A stretch of DNA of 64,000 bases from Planctomycetota bacterium (lineage in GTDB: Bacteria > Planctomycetota > Planctomycetia > Pirellulales > Pirellulaceae). Below the pieces are notes generated by a model. That model was not told the origin of the DNA, ran no database searches, and saw only the letters and a list, made by a program, of their open reading frames with translations. The first letter of the stretch is position 1. The number at the start of each line of letters is the position of its first letter. The position numbers and the translations under genes are program-made. The DNA lies in the NCBI GenBank assembly GCA_026692865.1, contig JAPLNI010000020.1, forward strand, positions 1 through 64,000, in the 5' to 3' direction. Positions 1 to 9,700 of this stretch are shown in pieces.

Positions 1-3000
1 CAGGCTTGCATCGATGATCAAATCGTCGAAACCGTCGCCGTTGATGTCCCCGGCACTGCTCACGGATCGACCGCTAAAGTCATTCGCATCCGCGCCGAAG
101 ATGGTGATCCCAGCGGAACCCAAGGTTGCCAAATCGATCGTCGCGGGAAGCGACGCGGCTCCAAAGATCACATAGCTGTCTCCTGCACTAAACTTGGCAT
201 TCCCTGACGCAGCGGCGCCGCTTGCCCCGATGAGCAGATCGTCGAAGCCGTCGCCGTTGACGTCCCCGGCGCTGCTCACCGAATAGGCGCTTAAGTCAGA
301 AATGTCCGCACCGTAAACGATGGTTCCTTGGGACGCATTCAGCGCAGCCAGGTCTACATTGATAGGTGAAGGGACAGAAACGGTAGCGGCAATCTTGAGT
401 GTTGCAGCACCCTTGCGAACTACTTGATACACCGTGCCACTAATCGTTTCATCGGTTCCGCGAGTCCATCCGCCGTCGAGCAAGACTCGATCGCCGCTGT
501 TGCCGTGGACAATGAGCGTGTTGGATTCGTCCGAGATGTTGAGAACTTCGCGTTGGGTGAGCGTGAGTGTATTGTTACCGGTACCGGTGAGATCGATTTG
601 CTCAATACCCAGAATGCGATTATCGGCAATCGTTGATGAATCTAACGATAGTCCGCTCCCGTCAAGCCTGAGCGTATCAACGCCATTGCCACCAACTATC
701 CGCTTGAGTGACAGGTCACTGACCGCCAAGATGTCATTGCCCCGACCACCGATCAAAACATCGGCTCCACCGCTACCGACCAGCGTGTCGTTGCCATCGG
801 CACCGTTGAGGATCTCGGCTCCCGAAGTGCCTACAATCGTGTTGGCTGCAATGGTGCCGAGATTGTTGGCATTGATTGAATTAGTGAAATCATTACCGCC
901 GAAGATGATATAACTTTCGCCAGAGTCAGTCCTCAAATTGCCTGCGCCATCACCGCGGTAAGCTCCGATTATCAAATCGCCAAAGCCGTCCCCATTAACG
1001 TCCCCGGCATTCGACACATTGCCGCTTAGATCACCGGTTTCGGCGCCGAAGATGGTGACCCCGACCAAACCCGAGTTCGCTAGATCGATCGTCGTAGGGG
1101 GCAATGCGGCACCGAAGATGATGTAGGTCTCACCGGCATTGGGCCTAGCATTTCCGACCGAGTCGGCTCCACCTGCACCGATTAGCAGGTCATCGAAGCC
1201 GTCGCCATTGATGTCCCCGGCACCGCTCACTGGAATGCCGCTGAAATCTTCGGCTTCTGCGCCGAAGATAGTAATCCCCGCCGAACCTAGGTTAGCCAAA
1301 TTGATTGTCGAGGAGAGCGACGCAGCACCGAAAACTACATAGCTCTCACCTGCATTTGGCCTAGCATTTCCCAGTGAATCGCCAACGTGCGAAGCGATGA
1401 CAAGATCATCGAAGCCGTCTCCGTTGACGTCCCCTGCGCTGCCCACCCAAATTCCGCTGAGATCATCTGGATCTATACCGAAAATCGTTATCCCGGCGGT
1501 CCCCAAGTTCGCCAAATCGATAATCGTCGGAAGCGATGCAGCACCAAAGATCACATAGCTCTCGCCTGCATTCGGAATCCCATTTGCCGCTCCATCGCTT
1601 TCTGCGGCTCCAAATACGAGATCGCCAAAACCATCCCCATTGACGTCTCCGGCATTGCGCACTGGAAATCCGCTACCATCACCGGCGTCTGCGCCAAAGA
1701 TCGTGATTCCCGCCGAACCCAAAATGGCCAAATCAATCGTCGCAGGAAGTATAGCCGCTCCGAAGATAACATAGCTTTCGCCAGCAAAACTCTTGGAGTT
1801 ATTCTCGGCACCGGCACGGGTAGCACCAATGATCAAATCATCGAAGCCATCACCGTTAATGTCGCCAGCACTGCTGGCTGTGCGACCGCCCCAGTCATCA
1901 GCTTCTGCACCAAAAATGGTAATCCCCGCCGACCCCAGGCTCGCCAAATCAATGGCGGCAGGGAATGAATTGGCTCCGAAGATCACGTAGCTCTCACCAG
2001 CCGAGAGCTTAGTATTGTTCTCCCCATCGGCATCCCGCGCCCCGATAATGAGATCGTCGAAGCCATCTCCATTGACGTCTCCGGCGCTGCTCACCGAATA
2101 GCCGCTAATATCCCCGGCATCCGCCCCGTAGATTCGGAACCCGGCCGAGCCCAGGTTCGCCAAATCAATCGTCGCTGGTAACGCGGCGGCACCGAAGATT
2201 ACATAGCTTTCGCCGGCGAAGAGCTTGGCATCACCCGCTGCATCGCCGCCAAAACCTCCGATGACAACATCGTCGAAGCCGTCCCCGTTAACATCCCCAG
2301 CGCTACTCACCGAAACACCGACCAAGTCTTCAGGATCGGCGCCGAAGATGGTCGTGCCAGCGAACCCGAGATTAGTTAAATCGATGGGTGGTGCAGGGAC
2401 GAAGAAATCTCGCATCCAATTTCCGCCCGCAACTCCATCGTAGTTACCATCCAATGAGTTCGCGGCAAAGTCAATGACGCTATCTAATATCGTTAGACGA
2501 TATGTACCTCTGACGAGTGGATTGGAGAAATTCAGCGTTACAGTGTTTCCGTTAACGATCGCTGAAACTGGGGTAATCCGTGTATCGTTTATGGAAAACA
2601 CGCCATCGGCACCTGCTCGTCGGAGCTCGTACATCCCAACGTCAGTCGCATTGAGGATGGGTTCGCTGAATTCAATCGTCAGCGAGTTCGTGTTAGCTGG
2701 AAATAAAGTGTTAGGGGCAAACGTAGAATTTGCTACCGTTGGAGGCACCAAGTCGCGAACGACATCAATCGAAACCGTTGCCGGAGAGCTATAAGCTCGA
2801 CCATCGTATGTACGGAAGGAAAATGAATCCGGACCAGAATATCCTGTGTTCGCTGTGTAGACCATATTCGGCGCAGTCCCTGAAAGTGTGCCATGCTGTG
2901 GCGGCGATGCGACAAAATACGAAAGCGGCGATCCTTCTGGATCCGAACCGGTCAAAGTGATGGGCAGCGTAAAGCTACTGGAGGCCGTAACGTTTTGGGC

Positions 3001-3870
3001 GTTTGCCGTCGGTGGGTCATTCGTTCGGGCCGTAACCGTCACATTGTCGATGAACCAGGCTTCATTAAATCGGCTAAAAGGAGAACCGTTAAAGTAGTCA
3101 GCATTTGAAGCATCGAGCTCAAAGCCGCTAAATCCACCGTTGATCGTCGGGAGATCAAGGTTTACGCGGCGGAACGCCGACTGCGTTGATGGAGTCGGAT
3201 TGATCAGTTCCTGGACGTACCCGCCTATCAAAAACTTCAATGCGTCGTCGGCGGTGTTTTCTAGTGAGTTCCAGCCATTACCTCCACCGCTATAGACATC
3301 GAATGAAAGGGTCGCTGAAGTGTAGGCTTGTAAGTTTAGGTAAACAGAAAGATAACCCTTAGTGCCATTGCTATACGCTGGAAGCGCGAACGACTGCGAA
3401 CTGTTTCCTCCGACGGCCGCGCTGAAAGATCCATAAGATCCGAAAGGCGAGTTCACCACCCCGTCATTGAAATCCTCCGACGCAATTACAATGTCGGAAG
3501 CCAACAATTGTCGAAGCTCCAATCGTTCATATCCAAGGAACCGCTTTCTGTTAAAACCTAAACGCAAACGCCGTGAATCACTTGAGTCGGAAGGTCTTGA
3601 TGAGGCGGAAATACGATGTGGTGCTGCAAGGCCAATTAGGGCAATCAAAGCCGAACAGAGAGAACTGGAATGCTTAAGAATCCAATGGTTAAGTAAGGTG
3701 GGTTGTCGAAAGGTACGCCGCCACCAGGAAATCTGAACTGCTCGACGCTGCTGAGCGATCCGTTCGCGATGGAGACTAATCTCTTGCTTTCGGCGATTTT
3801 TGGCGTGGTTCCTAGCGCTTCTTGATTGCGTAGTACACTGATTGATTGAACGATGATTGTTGTGCGGCAT
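1..3870 (-). CDS. Giant LEPR-XLL surface protein with FG-GAP and RTX-like repeats (3' partial)
   Basis: The frame is open from ATG 3870 through the left window edge: 1290 codons with no stop, so the C-terminus lies outside. An AAAGAG ribosome site sits about 8 bases before the ATG. Residues 117-125 (LELRQLLAS) match the planctomycete LEPR-XLL signature found near the N-terminus of many large exported proteins; a hydrophobic stretch lies at about 70-84. There follow a region resembling a carbohydrate-binding or lectin domain (about 128-270), a cadherin-like domain (about 275-365) and an SbsA/Ig-like domain (about 365-485). FG-GAP repeats of 72 residues (SSAGDVNGDGFDDLIIGA type) start near residue 495. 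They are interrupted at about 990-1165 by glycine/aspartate-rich RTX-like motifs (GGRGNDIL, GGNGVDTL) and then resume. The expected role is calcium-stabilised adhesion or a cell-surface layer. The gene lies 66 bp downstream of the DUF4915 gene and may be cotranscribed with it. The family call is firm; the substrate or partner is unknown. Confidence 0.88.
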   Translation of the reverse strand, partial: MPHNNHRSINQCTTQSRSARNHAKNRRKQEISLHRERIAQQRRAVQISWWRRTFRQPTLLNHWILKHSSSLCSALIALIGLAAPHRISASSRPSDSSDSRRLRLGFNRKRFLGYERLELRQLLASDIVIASEDFNDGVVNSPFGSYGSFSAAVGGNSSQSFALPAYSNGTKGYLSVYLNLQAYTSATLSFDVYSGGGNGWNSLENTADDALKFLIGGYVQELINPTPSTQSAFRRVNLDLPTINGGFSGFELDASNADYFNGSPFSRFNEAWFIDNVTVTARTNDPPTANAQNVTASSSFTLPITLTGSDPEGSPLSYFVASPPQHGTLSGTAPNMVYTANTGYSGPDSFSFRTYDGRAYSSPATVSIDVVRDLVPPTVANSTFAPNTLFPANTNSLTIEFSEPILNATDVGMYELRRAGADGVFSINDTRITPVSAIVNGNTVTLNFSNPLVRGTYRLTILDSVIDFAANSLDGNYDGVAGGNWMRDFFVPAPPIDLTNLGFAGTTIFGADPEDLVGVSVSSAGDVNGDGFDDVVIGGFGGDAAGDAKLFAGESYVIFGAAALPATIDLANLGSAGFRIYGADAGDISGYSVSSAGDVNGDGFDDLIIGARDADGENNTKLSAGESYVIFGANSFPAAIDLASLGSAGITIFGAEADDWGGRTASSAGDINGDGFDDLIIGATRAGAENNSKSFAGESYVIFGAAILPATIDLAILGSAGITIFGADAGDGSGFPVRNAGDVNGDGFGDLVFGAAESDGAANGIPNAGESYVIFGAASLPTIIDLANLGTAGITIFGIDPDDLSGIWVGSAGDVNGDGFDDLVIASHVGDSLGNARPNAGESYVVFGAASLSSTINLANLGSAGITIFGAEAEDFSGIPVSGAGDINGDGFDDLLIGAGGADSVGNARPNAGETYIIFGAALPPTTIDLANSGLVGVTIFGAETGDLSGNVSNAGDVNGDGFGDLIIGAYRGDGAGNLRTDSGESYIIFGGNDFTNSINANNLGTIAANTIVGTSGAEILNGADGNDTLVGSGGADVLIGGRGNDILAVSDLSLKRIVGGNGVDTLRLDGSGLSLDSSTIADNRILGIEQIDLTGTGNNTLTLTQREVLNISDESNTLIVHGNSGDRVLLDGGWTRGTDETISGTVYQVVRKGAATLKIAATVSVPSPINVDLAALNASQGTIVYGADISDLSAYSVSSAGDVNGDGFDDLLIGASGAAASGNAKFSAGDSYVIFGAASLPATIDLATLGSAGITIFGADANDFSGRSVSSAGDINGDGFDDLIIDASL
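940..2390 (-). repeat. 216-bp tandem FG-GAP coding repeats (seven copies)
   Basis: The conserved DVNGDG-coding core recurs on the minus strand near 1000, 1213, 1429, 1645, 1861, 2077 and 2293. Spacing is 213 and then 216 bp throughout, giving a 72-residue protein period. Two more copies lie near 45 and 262, on the other side of the RTX-like block. The repeats are diverged in DNA but strict in length, as expected for blades of an integrin-alpha-like propeller. Confidence 0.9.
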
Positions 3871-3936
3871 AACTAAACTCTTTGGGAACGCGTAAAAGCG
3901 GCTGTATTTGGGTCGGTACTTCTCGAGTCGTAAACG

Positions 3937-5004
3937 CTAATCGGCTAGCGATTGTTCTTCTCCTATTCGCAATACGCGACGAACTTCGTCGGTCTTGAAT
4001 CCGAGAGCTTGCGGTCTGATGACGCCTGGAAAACCGACGACATCGTAAAGCTCGCTTACCACACCCTCGATCCGTATCCAATGAACCACGTCGCCACTGG
4101 TTAGATCGATCACGTGAATCCCACATCGCGCTTCCGCGTTGGCCGATTTCAAGTTTTGGTCCAGTTCAAGCCCCGAAAAAGTTTTGTTCTCGCGCGACTT
4201 CGAAGTACCGACGATCGCGAAATCGCCGTGAAAAGCCAAGCCTCGCAAATAGCCAGGCAAGAATGCCACCTTCTCGAATTTGCCAGTCGCACGATCGACA
4301 TAACCGAAGTGGCCGGTCCCTGAGTTCAACAACCACAATTTGTCTCGATACACTCGCGGTGAATGGGGCATCGAAAGCCCTGTAGCGACTATCGCATTGG
4401 TTTGGACATCGATCACACAACCACCGTCGTGCCGCCTGTCTCGCCAGCCGTCAGCGACATCCGACTGACTCACGGCCGTGACATATTTTGCTTTGCCGTC
4501 CTCAAGCGCCAATCCATTGAGATGGCACCGGTCTTCGGCAGCAAGTCGCGTGATGAATGGTGGTTTCCACAGTGGAATGAAACTGTGCGTGTCGCTGATC
4601 GTCGCTAGACAGCCAAACAGCGTATTCACAAACACGACTCGGCCATTTTTTTCGACTGCAACATCATGGATGTCCAGGTCGCCTGTCGTATACCCGACCT
4701 GAGGAACATACAAACGATCATAGCCAGAGGCCGATTGGCCTCGGTCCAGTACGTTTTCGAATCGCCATAACTGGTACAGGGATGACATCCAAAGTGATTG
4801 ACCATCGCTCCAAAGCCCCAAGCATCGATTGAACGTTCGTTCGAAGACGGAAAGCCTCCCGTTGGGCTGGAGTCCCAATAGAAACAATTTGCCTGCTTGG
4901 TAGGTGGTGAACCCATAGCTGAGCTTTTGCTCGAGCATCCAGTTGGTGAACTGGCGTGATGCGTTGATATCCAAGGCAGGTGCAGGTGCCGTTTCGTTGG
5001 TCAT
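3937..5004 (-). CDS. TIGR03032/DUF4915 family protein
   Basis: This 355-residue protein has no signal peptide. Short repeated strand-turn motifs such as LWLLNSGTGHFGYVD, HLNGLALEDGKAKYVTA and GYLRGLAF suggest a beta-propeller-like fold. The motif order (LSYGFTTYQAGKLFLLG near the N-terminus, MPHSPRVYRDKLWLLNSGTG in the middle, ELYDVVGFPGVIRPQALGF near the C-terminus) is characteristic of the TIGR03032/DUF4915 family, whose biochemical role is not established. Family members often sit near glycosyltransferases, sulfotransferases or surface proteins. Here the gene is 66 bp upstream of the giant surface protein on the same strand, so a shared transcript and a role in surface assembly are possible but only inferred. 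The length is normal for the family. The start is the ATG at 5004. Confidence 0.75.
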   Translation of the reverse strand: MTNETAPAPALDINASRQFTNWMLEQKLSYGFTTYQAGKLFLLGLQPNGRLSVFERTFNRCLGLWSDGQSLWMSSLYQLWRFENVLDRGQSASGYDRLYVPQVGYTTGDLDIHDVAVEKNGRVVFVNTLFGCLATISDTHSFIPLWKPPFITRLAAEDRCHLNGLALEDGKAKYVTAVSQSDVADGWRDRRHDGGCVIDVQTNAIVATGLSMPHSPRVYRDKLWLLNSGTGHFGYVDRATGKFEKVAFLPGYLRGLAFHGDFAIVGTSKSRENKTFSGLELDQNLKSANAEARCGIHVIDLTSGDVVHWIRIEGVVSELYDVVGFPGVIRPQALGFKTDEVRRVLRIGEEQSLAD

Positions 5005-5307
5005 CGTTCAAACCTCATGACATGTGCGTCCGTTCCGTTCAGTGCGAACCTGTCCGAAACGATGGCCGCCGCGACGGTTGACACGGAGAACCTGCAGGTG
5101 GTAGAGCGAGATGGGGTAGGAGTCATAGTAGGCATCAACAATCGGGCGAATCGTATCCGCAGATCAAAAACAATCGGCGTCGAACACAGTTAAATTTCCA
5201 AAATGCAAAGTTGCAAGTTTTCAAAGAGGAACGCTAGTGTCACGCTGTTTTCTCGCGACCGGTTCGATTGACAATCCACCAATACTTTGTTTAGTTTTCT
5301 CACTTGT
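5005..5307 (-). other. Intergenic region with a short headless reading frame
   Basis: No complete gene is visible. On the minus strand a frame of about 50 codons (roughly 5160-5008) reads like protein (RPIVDAYYDSYPISLYHLQV), stops with TGA three bases before the ATG of the DUF4915 gene, and has no start codon. It may be the tail of a deleted gene or chance. Confidence 0.3.
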
Positions 5308-5970
5308 CTAGCTCTCTCGCGTTCTTGTGGACTGATACTTGCTAGCCGTGAAGTGATCAAACTCAAAGTCGATGCGAGCAATCATTCCATCCTGAAATTG
5401 AAAATGCCAGTTGAAGCGAATTGCGGGCAATTCCACTCCCTCTGACACAAGCCGGTCTTCGAATCTAGCCGAAACGCACTCAACTCCCCAAAAGTAAACG
5501 ACTAGAAGTCTTTCTTGTAAGCGACAATACCATTGGCAGAATGTCCGGAAGAATACGATCAACTGCTCAAATCCGTTCCATGTACCGGCAAAAGGAAAAT
5601 GCTGGGGATCTACTGAACACTCGAGTTTGGCGTTCGGCGAAAAATAATGCGCTAGATGTCGTATGCACTCTGCGCCCAATCGCTCGTAAGCCTCGATAAA
5701 CGCTTTCACGATGGCAACCGGGTCGAAAAGCAATTCTTCTATTCTTACCTCAGTTCCAAAGGCGGTAAACGTTTCAGCAAGGTCCGCAACCGTCGCGTAA
5801 TTGAGGGTACCTCCAGACTCGGCTTTGCGGATCAATCGTGGCGAGTAGCCAGATCTACGTGCCAGTTCGTCTTGTGAACATCCACACTTCAAACGGAGTT
5901 CCCGCATCCGAGCGGCATTGACCACACAGAATCGTTTTGGTGTTTGGTTATTGCGAGTAGAAAGATCCAT
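5308..5970 (-). CDS. XRE-type HTH regulator fused to an NTF2/SnoaL-like domain
   Basis: This 220-residue protein combines an N-terminal helix-turn-helix of the Cro/C1 (XRE) type at about residues 18-72 with a C-terminal domain at about 84-205. The HTH motif MRELRLKCGCSQDELARRSG is followed by SPRLIRKAESG. The C-terminal part (AIVKAFIEAYERLGAECIRHLAHYFSP, then AGTWNGFEQLIVFFRTF, then NWHFQFQDGMIARIDFEFD) has the shape of an NTF2/SnoaL-like cone. The HTH should bind DNA; the NTF2-like part could sense a small molecule or dimerise. It stands alone, divergent from the sigma factor gene at 6208 across 237 bp. The domain pairing is seen directly; ligand and target are unknown. The start is the ATG at 5970. 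Confidence 0.75.
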   Translation of the reverse strand: MDLSTRNNQTPKRFCVVNAARMRELRLKCGCSQDELARRSGYSPRLIRKAESGGTLNYATVADLAETFTAFGTEVRIEELLFDPVAIVKAFIEAYERLGAECIRHLAHYFSPNAKLECSVDPQHFPFAGTWNGFEQLIVFFRTFCQWYCRLQERLLVVYFWGVECVSARFEDRLVSEGVELPAIRFNWHFQFQDGMIARIDFEFDHFTASKYQSTRTRES

Positions 5971-6207
5971 TCAAATAGACGTCGTTGCTGCGAATTAAGG
6001 TTCCTGCTCTACGGATCGTTAACGCGACCGGGAGCAGGCTGCCTTGCTTTTGCGTTTTGAGTCATTAGACTTGCACTGGAATTAGCAAATCTTTTTTCGC
6101 GACTTTCAGCCGCTGTCAATAAAGAGATGACGTTCTTGCACACAGAGAAAACCAATAAATCCAGATTTTTTTCTGCACTCGTCCAATAAGGCATCGCTTG
6201 AGAGTCG

Positions 6208-6768
6208 ATGAAAGAGACCGATTTCACAACCGACGCTTCAGTTGCTCAACCTTCGTTGGAAAAGGACTTACTGCGTTCCAGCGGGTTTCTCTACCGATTC
6301 GTTAGCGAACGAATGCCGAAGTCACTTCAACGCTTTCTTGGCGTTTCCGATGTTGTTCAAAGTGTGGTCTTCCGCATTATCAAAAACCGTGCGCAGTTTC
6401 TTGGAACTGCGGAAGAACAGTATCGCGGCTGGGTGTTGCGCATTGCTCGAAATCGTATCATTGATGGTATTCGAAAGTTTCGCTCTTCCGCTCAAGACTC
6501 TGAGCTTCACAGCAGCAGTTTGATCGATTTGGCAACAACTTGCCCGAGCGAAGCTCTTTCGGAAGAAGAACAAGCGGAGTTGTTCATCAACGCTATCGAC
6601 GAGTTGCCACCCGACCTTCAGCAAGTTTTGTTGCTTCGATACCATCGCGGAATGACATTTCCAGCCATCGCTGAGGAGTTGAAAATACCGGTAACTACTT
6701 GCCGTCGAAAGTGGCTTGAGGCCTGCGAAATGCTTCGTGATCGACTACGCCCGATGATTCTGACCTAA
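6208..6768 (+). CDS. ECF-type RNA polymerase sigma factor
   Basis: A 186-residue sigma-70 family protein. Region 2 lies at about residues 25-95 (LGVSDVVQSVVFRIIKN, then YRGWVLRIARNRIIDGIRKF). Region 4 lies at about 128-180 (AIDELPPDLQQVLLLRYHRG, MTFPAIAEELKIPVTTCRRK). The region-4 HTH is intact. There is no obvious C-terminal extension. The gene ends 17 bp before a large Ser/Thr kinase gene on the same strand, the arrangement typical of planctomycete ECF groups in which a Hanks-type kinase rather than a membrane anti-sigma factor is the neighbour. The pair is therefore inferred to be a cotranscribed signalling module in which the kinase or its sensor domain controls the sigma factor. No autoregulated promoter could be recognised upstream with confidence. 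Confidence 0.92.
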   Translation: MKETDFTTDASVAQPSLEKDLLRSSGFLYRFVSERMPKSLQRFLGVSDVVQSVVFRIIKNRAQFLGTAEEQYRGWVLRIARNRIIDGIRKFRSSAQDSELHSSSLIDLATTCPSEALSEEEQAELFINAIDELPPDLQQVLLLRYHRGMTFPAIAEELKIPVTTCRRKWLEACEMLRDRLRPMILT

Positions 6769-6785
6769 GTTCGCAAGAGACTTCT

Positions 6786-9700
6786 ATGGACGAAAACGAG
6801 AATGGAAAAGCGAGTCCGCAGGTAGAAAGTGGTGAGGAGTTCATCGAGCCACGAATTCGTCCTATAGATCAGCTCCTTCGGTATGCATTGGGTGATATGG
6901 GCGACTCTTCCGCGACAGGGAGTAGTTCCAATCCAATACCTGCTGCCACAGCGACGTTGGCGATGGATTTGGCGAAGCTGTTGCCTGAACGTTTCAAAGT
7001 TGAAAGTGTGTTGGGTCATGGGACTTTTGGGATCGTCTATCGGGCGACGGATACACGTTTACAACGATCCGTAGCAATCAAGGTTCTTCGGCCAGAGTGG
7101 GCTCTGCACTCGTCCACCAAACATAGGTTTCTTCGAGAATCAAGAGCGGCGTGCCGACTAAACCACTCAGCCATAGTTCGAGTACTGGAAGCGGATGAGA
7201 ATGATTCGATTGCGTGGCAAGTTTGCGATCTAATTCAAGGTACTAGCCTTGCACCGATTTTGAGACAAGGGCCACTGTCTGCACGCTTAGCCGCACGACT
7301 AACACACCGCATAGCGACGGCGGTAGCGTGTGCCCATGATCACGGGATCGTCCATCGCGATATCAAGCCAGACAATATTTTGATCGATTGCGAAAGCCGT
7401 GAAAGCATCCAAGAATCGAATGCATATCTCACAGATTTTGGTTTGGCAAAGTTTCTCGAGGAGCGAATGGATGAGAGCCAGCACGGAGTGATCGTGGGCA
7501 CGATGCAGTATATGGCACCTGAACAATTCGAAAGTGGAAGTGACATCGATTATCGAAAATGCGATGTGTACGCGTTAGGGATGCTGCTCTATGAATGCCT
7601 CTGCGGCAAAAACCCTTTCGTTGGCGCTTCTACTCTGAGTCAACGTATCGCGAAGAGTCGGGAGCCCGCGCCTTCAGTACGTCAGTTTTCGTCCCGTATC
7701 GAGCGCGACTTGGAACGGATTTGCGCCAAGGCGTTGGAGAGAGATGTGAAAGTGCGGTATCACTCGGCAGACTATTTAGCTAGGGATCTCGATGCCTATC
7801 TTCATGGATTGCCTGTCTCGGCGCGACGCCAAGGTTCCATCGAGCGAATGACGCGGCTGATACGTGCCAACCGAACTCTGTCAATCATGCTCGCAATCAT
7901 AATCCTAGGCCTTGCTGGTTTTGCTGCATTTTTGCAACGATCCAACTATGTTGTTTCGAACCAACAGAATCAACTCCAAGCGATGAACAGTCAGTTAGAG
8001 GAGAGAATTGAAGTAGCAAACCAACTTACAGCAACTTCGAACGAGCTGCGCCGAGTATCGGATCTCGATCGAGAGCGTTTTTCGGAACTGGCATGGCGAT
8101 CCGAAATGAAAGAAGCCTATAGGTGCTGGGAGGTCGGTGACCTCGCTGGTGCTCGGAAGGGGCTCTTGGCTCTGCGCCGATCTCATGGCGAGAAGACACG
8201 CCGTTTGGAATGGAGGTTGTTGGCTTGTCAATTGGACGATGTGTATCGTGAAAGAAAGCTAGTCGATGCTAAGATCGAGCATGTTTCAGATTTTCCTGAC
8301 AACCGTCGCCTTGCGTACGTTGCGTCGGATGGTCATTTTGGTGTTGTGAACACTTCGACTCTTGAAACAGAACACACTCACATGGCGAAAGAGGGTGGTC
8401 TTAATGCGCTGGCTATGGTGTCAGGCAGTAAAGTCCTTTTTGGCGGGCGTGCAAATTGGAATTTCTTTCAGTCTCGGGTCAGCGAATACGATTGGAGACA
8501 AAAGAGACTTGAGTCTTGCGATTTGTTTTTTCCCACCACTATCGAGAGCATTGTAACCGCGCAATCTGGACGCTATGTTTTTGCGGGCTCACGGAACGAA
8601 AACTTAGTGCTTCTAGATCGCGAAACTGGAAAGCGGGCTAGTTTTCCAAGCCTAATGAAAAATGATTGCTTATCAGTTCTCGAAGTACAAAAGCAATTCT
8701 TTTACATCAAAAACAGCAACACTCTTGGGGTGGTTCGTTATCTGCCATGGTATGAACAGTCGGAGGTCTCGCTTGTTGGAGATACCTTTCTTCGACGGTT
8801 GGCGGCAGTTCCCGATAGTTCCTTGTTGATCATGTCTATAACAAACTCTGACAGTCTATTGGTCGTGGATACCGTAAGTTGGGAATGTGTGGCGCAACTA
8901 CGCTCCGTAATGGCAGGGGCTTCAATCGATTGTTTAGTAGTTAGCAATGACGGCAAATTTGTGGCGGCAGGTTCGGGAAGTGGCAACGTATGTATTTGGG
9001 ATTTATCAAAGGAATCGTGGTGGCAAAATCGGAGCGATAGAGCAGTCGAACCACTGCCACTTCCTCCGAACGTTGATGTCACCGGATTGAATCGAGACAT
9101 GCCGTCCGTGCAAGGGGAAAGCTATGTTGCTTCGGACGAACCCATTTCTTCTCTTTGCATTGCAGGCGGAAAGGTGTGTTGCGGTACCTCGCACGGAAAG
9201 CTCGTTGTAATGTCATTGAACGAATATGGACACAAATCCGAGAGAAGTACCGGTATTACGGTAAGTGAATCCAATACGGAGTCCCCCGGCTTTCTTTGGA
9301 AGACTATTTGGCCAAAGGGCTCAAGTAGTTGTTTGCTGGGGGATACTGAAGGTCGGATGCTGCGTTCAATGCCTGTAGATGACGAGAACTCATTCAAGAC
9401 CTTTACCGATGGGAAAAGTAATATGTTCAATATTGGTAGCGTTTTAGCGGCGGACGTGCGACATGGTAAAATCGTAGGCGGAGTTCATCGGCTTGAATCG
9501 CTGAATTCACGATATGAGTCGAATGAGGATGGCAGTCAAATTGCGTGGCTCAACTCGACTAACCAAATTGCACTGCTCTCCGATGCTGGAATTCGCCTAT
9601 TTGACTTTCCGTTTTCAAAGCCTAAGGATGTAATCGGACTTTCACCCGATGCAACTATGGCAGTCGTTAGTGCTGAGCACTATGTCCTATACTTGGTTTC

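Noticed and set aside
940-2390. Regular spacing suggesting a CRISPR array
   Set aside because: The period is 216 bp and the repeats are diverged coding units, not short identical repeats with spacers.
424-2443. Several plus-strand reading frames of 60-190 codons under the left-end repeats
   Set aside because: They are antisense shadows of the FG-GAP/RTX coding sequence; the open frame is kept by the codon bias of the repeats.
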